Shown in pieces: positions 63,197 to 64,000 of a stretch of DNA of 64,000 nucleotides. The notes under the pieces are model-generated. The model searched no databases. It saw only the letters and a program-made list of their open reading frames with translations, and was not told the origin of the DNA. Numbering within the stretch: position 1 is the stretch's first letter; each line of letters opens with the position of its first letter. Location: contig NZ_CP060820.1 in NCBI RefSeq assembly GCF_014489475.1, positions 2,372,001-2,436,000 on the forward strand, read 5' to 3'. The DNA comes from Lysobacter terrestris. Its GTDB lineage: Bacteria > Pseudomonadota > Gammaproteobacteria > Xanthomonadales > Xanthomonadaceae. The position numbers were made by a program, and so were the translations under genes.

Positions 63197-64000
63197 ATGA
63201 CAGGCCCCATGAACGACACCACTAGCACCTCCCGAATCTCCATCCGCCGCTTCGCCCTGCTGCTGGGCGGGCTGGCGATGTTCGGGCCGTTCTCGATCGA
63301 CACCATCTTTCCGGCGTTCCCGGCGATCGGTGCGCAGCTGGAGGCGGACAAGGTCGCGATCCAGCAGACGATCAGCGCCTACCTCGTTGCCTACGCGCTG
63401 ATGAGCCTGGTGCATGGCCCGCTGTCCGATGCGATCGGGCGCAAGCGGGTGATCATCGGCGGCCTGGTGGTGTTCACCTTCGCCTCGATCGGCTGCGCGC
63501 TGTCGCGCGACCTGACCACGCTGTTGGCGTTCCGCGCGCTGCAGGGGCTGTCGTCGGGTGTCGGCCTGATCGTGGGCCGTGCGGTGATCCGCGACGTGCT
63601 GCACGGCGAAGCCGCGCAACGGCTGATGAGCCAGGTGTCGATGATCTTCGGCATCGCCCCGGCCATCGCCCCGATCATCGGCGGCTGGATCCTGGGCTGG
63701 AGTGCGTGGCCGGTGATTTTCTGGTTCCTGGCGGCGTTCTCGGTGGTGCTGCTGGCCGTGACCTGGTGGGGCCTGCCCGAGACCCACGCGAAGGAAGCGC
63801 GGCTGCCGTTGCGGGCCGGGCCGCTGCTGCGCGATTACGTTTCCATCTTCGCCAACCCGCGCTTCCAGCGGCTGGCGGCGGCGAGTGCGTTCAACTTCGC
63901 CGCGCTGTGGCTGTTCATCGCCTCGGCACCGGCGTTCGTGGTCGACCACCTGCGCCTGGGCGAAAGCGATTTCGGCTGGTTCTTCGTGCCGATGATCGCC
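63197..64000 (+). CDS. Bcr/CflA-type MFS drug efflux transporter (3' end outside window)
   Basis: N-terminal 268 residues of a 12-helix H+/drug antiporter. LLGGLAMFGPFSIDTIFPAFPAIGAQL begins helix 1; HGPLSDAIGRKRVIIGGLVVFTFASIGCAL is motif A; LQGLSSGVGLIVGRAVIRDVL and IFGIAPAIAPIIGGWILG match Bcr/CflA. ATG 63197 and ATG 63209 are in frame; the second is also plausible. A small hairpin CAGACC/GGTCTG (63164-63179) lies upstream. Runs past the window edge. Confidence 0.88.
   Translation, partial: MTGPMNDTTSTSRISIRRFALLLGGLAMFGPFSIDTIFPAFPAIGAQLEADKVAIQQTISAYLVAYALMSLVHGPLSDAIGRKRVIIGGLVVFTFASIGCALSRDLTTLLAFRALQGLSSGVGLIVGRAVIRDVLHGEAAQRLMSQVSMIFGIAPAIAPIIGGWILGWSAWPVIFWFLAAFSVVLLAVTWWGLPETHAKEARLPLRAGPLLRDYVSIFANPRFQRLAAASAFNFAALWLFIASAPAFVVDHLRLGESDFGWFFVPMIA

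Overview
The window is a GC-rich gammaproteobacterial chromosome segment. It looks like the Xanthomonadaceae, most likely Lysobacter, Luteimonas or a close relative. The evidence is the protein families and gene order: pyrG-kdsA-eno-ftsB-ispD-ispF-truD, surE-pcm-yqaA-like-nlpD and miaA-hfq-hflX-hflK-hflC-DUF2065-purA. It also carries secreted M4 and M35 proteases and an effector with the XVIPCD signal used by Xanthomonadales antibacterial type IV secretion systems. I see no rRNA, tRNA, CRISPR array, insertion-sequence transposase or prophage.

Layout. 1-6.6 kb: partial alkaline phosphatase lipoprotein, dicarboxylate/amino-acid symporter, GNAT acetyltransferase, Nudix hydrolase overlapping a subclass B3 metallo-beta-lactamase, acyl-CoA thioesterase, and two NlpC/P60 cell-wall peptidases. 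6.7-12.7 kb: SlyD, M35 and M4 secreted proteases, and a FAD oxidoreductase followed by N-formylglutamate amidohydrolase and a tiny membrane protein. 12.7-16.7 kb: parE with a duplicated 3' tail, then three small exported proteins. 16.8-27.3 kb: the housekeeping block for CTP, KDO, glycolysis, division, isoprenoid and tRNA modification, then surE-pcm-yqaA-nlpD. 27.3-38.7 kb: YhbY, RlmE, FtsH, FolP, a DnaA-box-rich giant palindrome, a GFA protein, and the miaA-hfq-hflX-hflKC operon. 38.9-44.6 kb: purA, a cassette of lower GC encoding a predicted T4SS-delivered peptidoglycan hydrolase with its lipoprotein immunity factor, and the glutathione-dependent formaldehyde pathway frmA-fghA.

44.6-50.5 kb: a LytS/LytR-type two-component system, an FHA membrane protein, and a thioesterase plus AMP-ligase pair. 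51.4-56.7 kb: a DUF4331/TPR/HupE-like cluster divergent from an ECF sigma factor and anti-sigma factor. 56.8-60.1 kb: gcvP behind a tandem glycine riboswitch whose two aptamers are split by a 178-bp palindromic element. 60.2-64 kb: a membrane protein, a PAS-PAS-GGDEF diguanylate cyclase, a VOC protein and a Bcr/CflA transporter that runs off the edge.

Most noteworthy are the T4SS effector/immunity cassette (40364-42309), the 226-bp DnaA-box palindrome (32563-32788), the interrupted glycine riboswitch (59728-60115), and the repeated parE tail (12706-12753 against 12816-12855).
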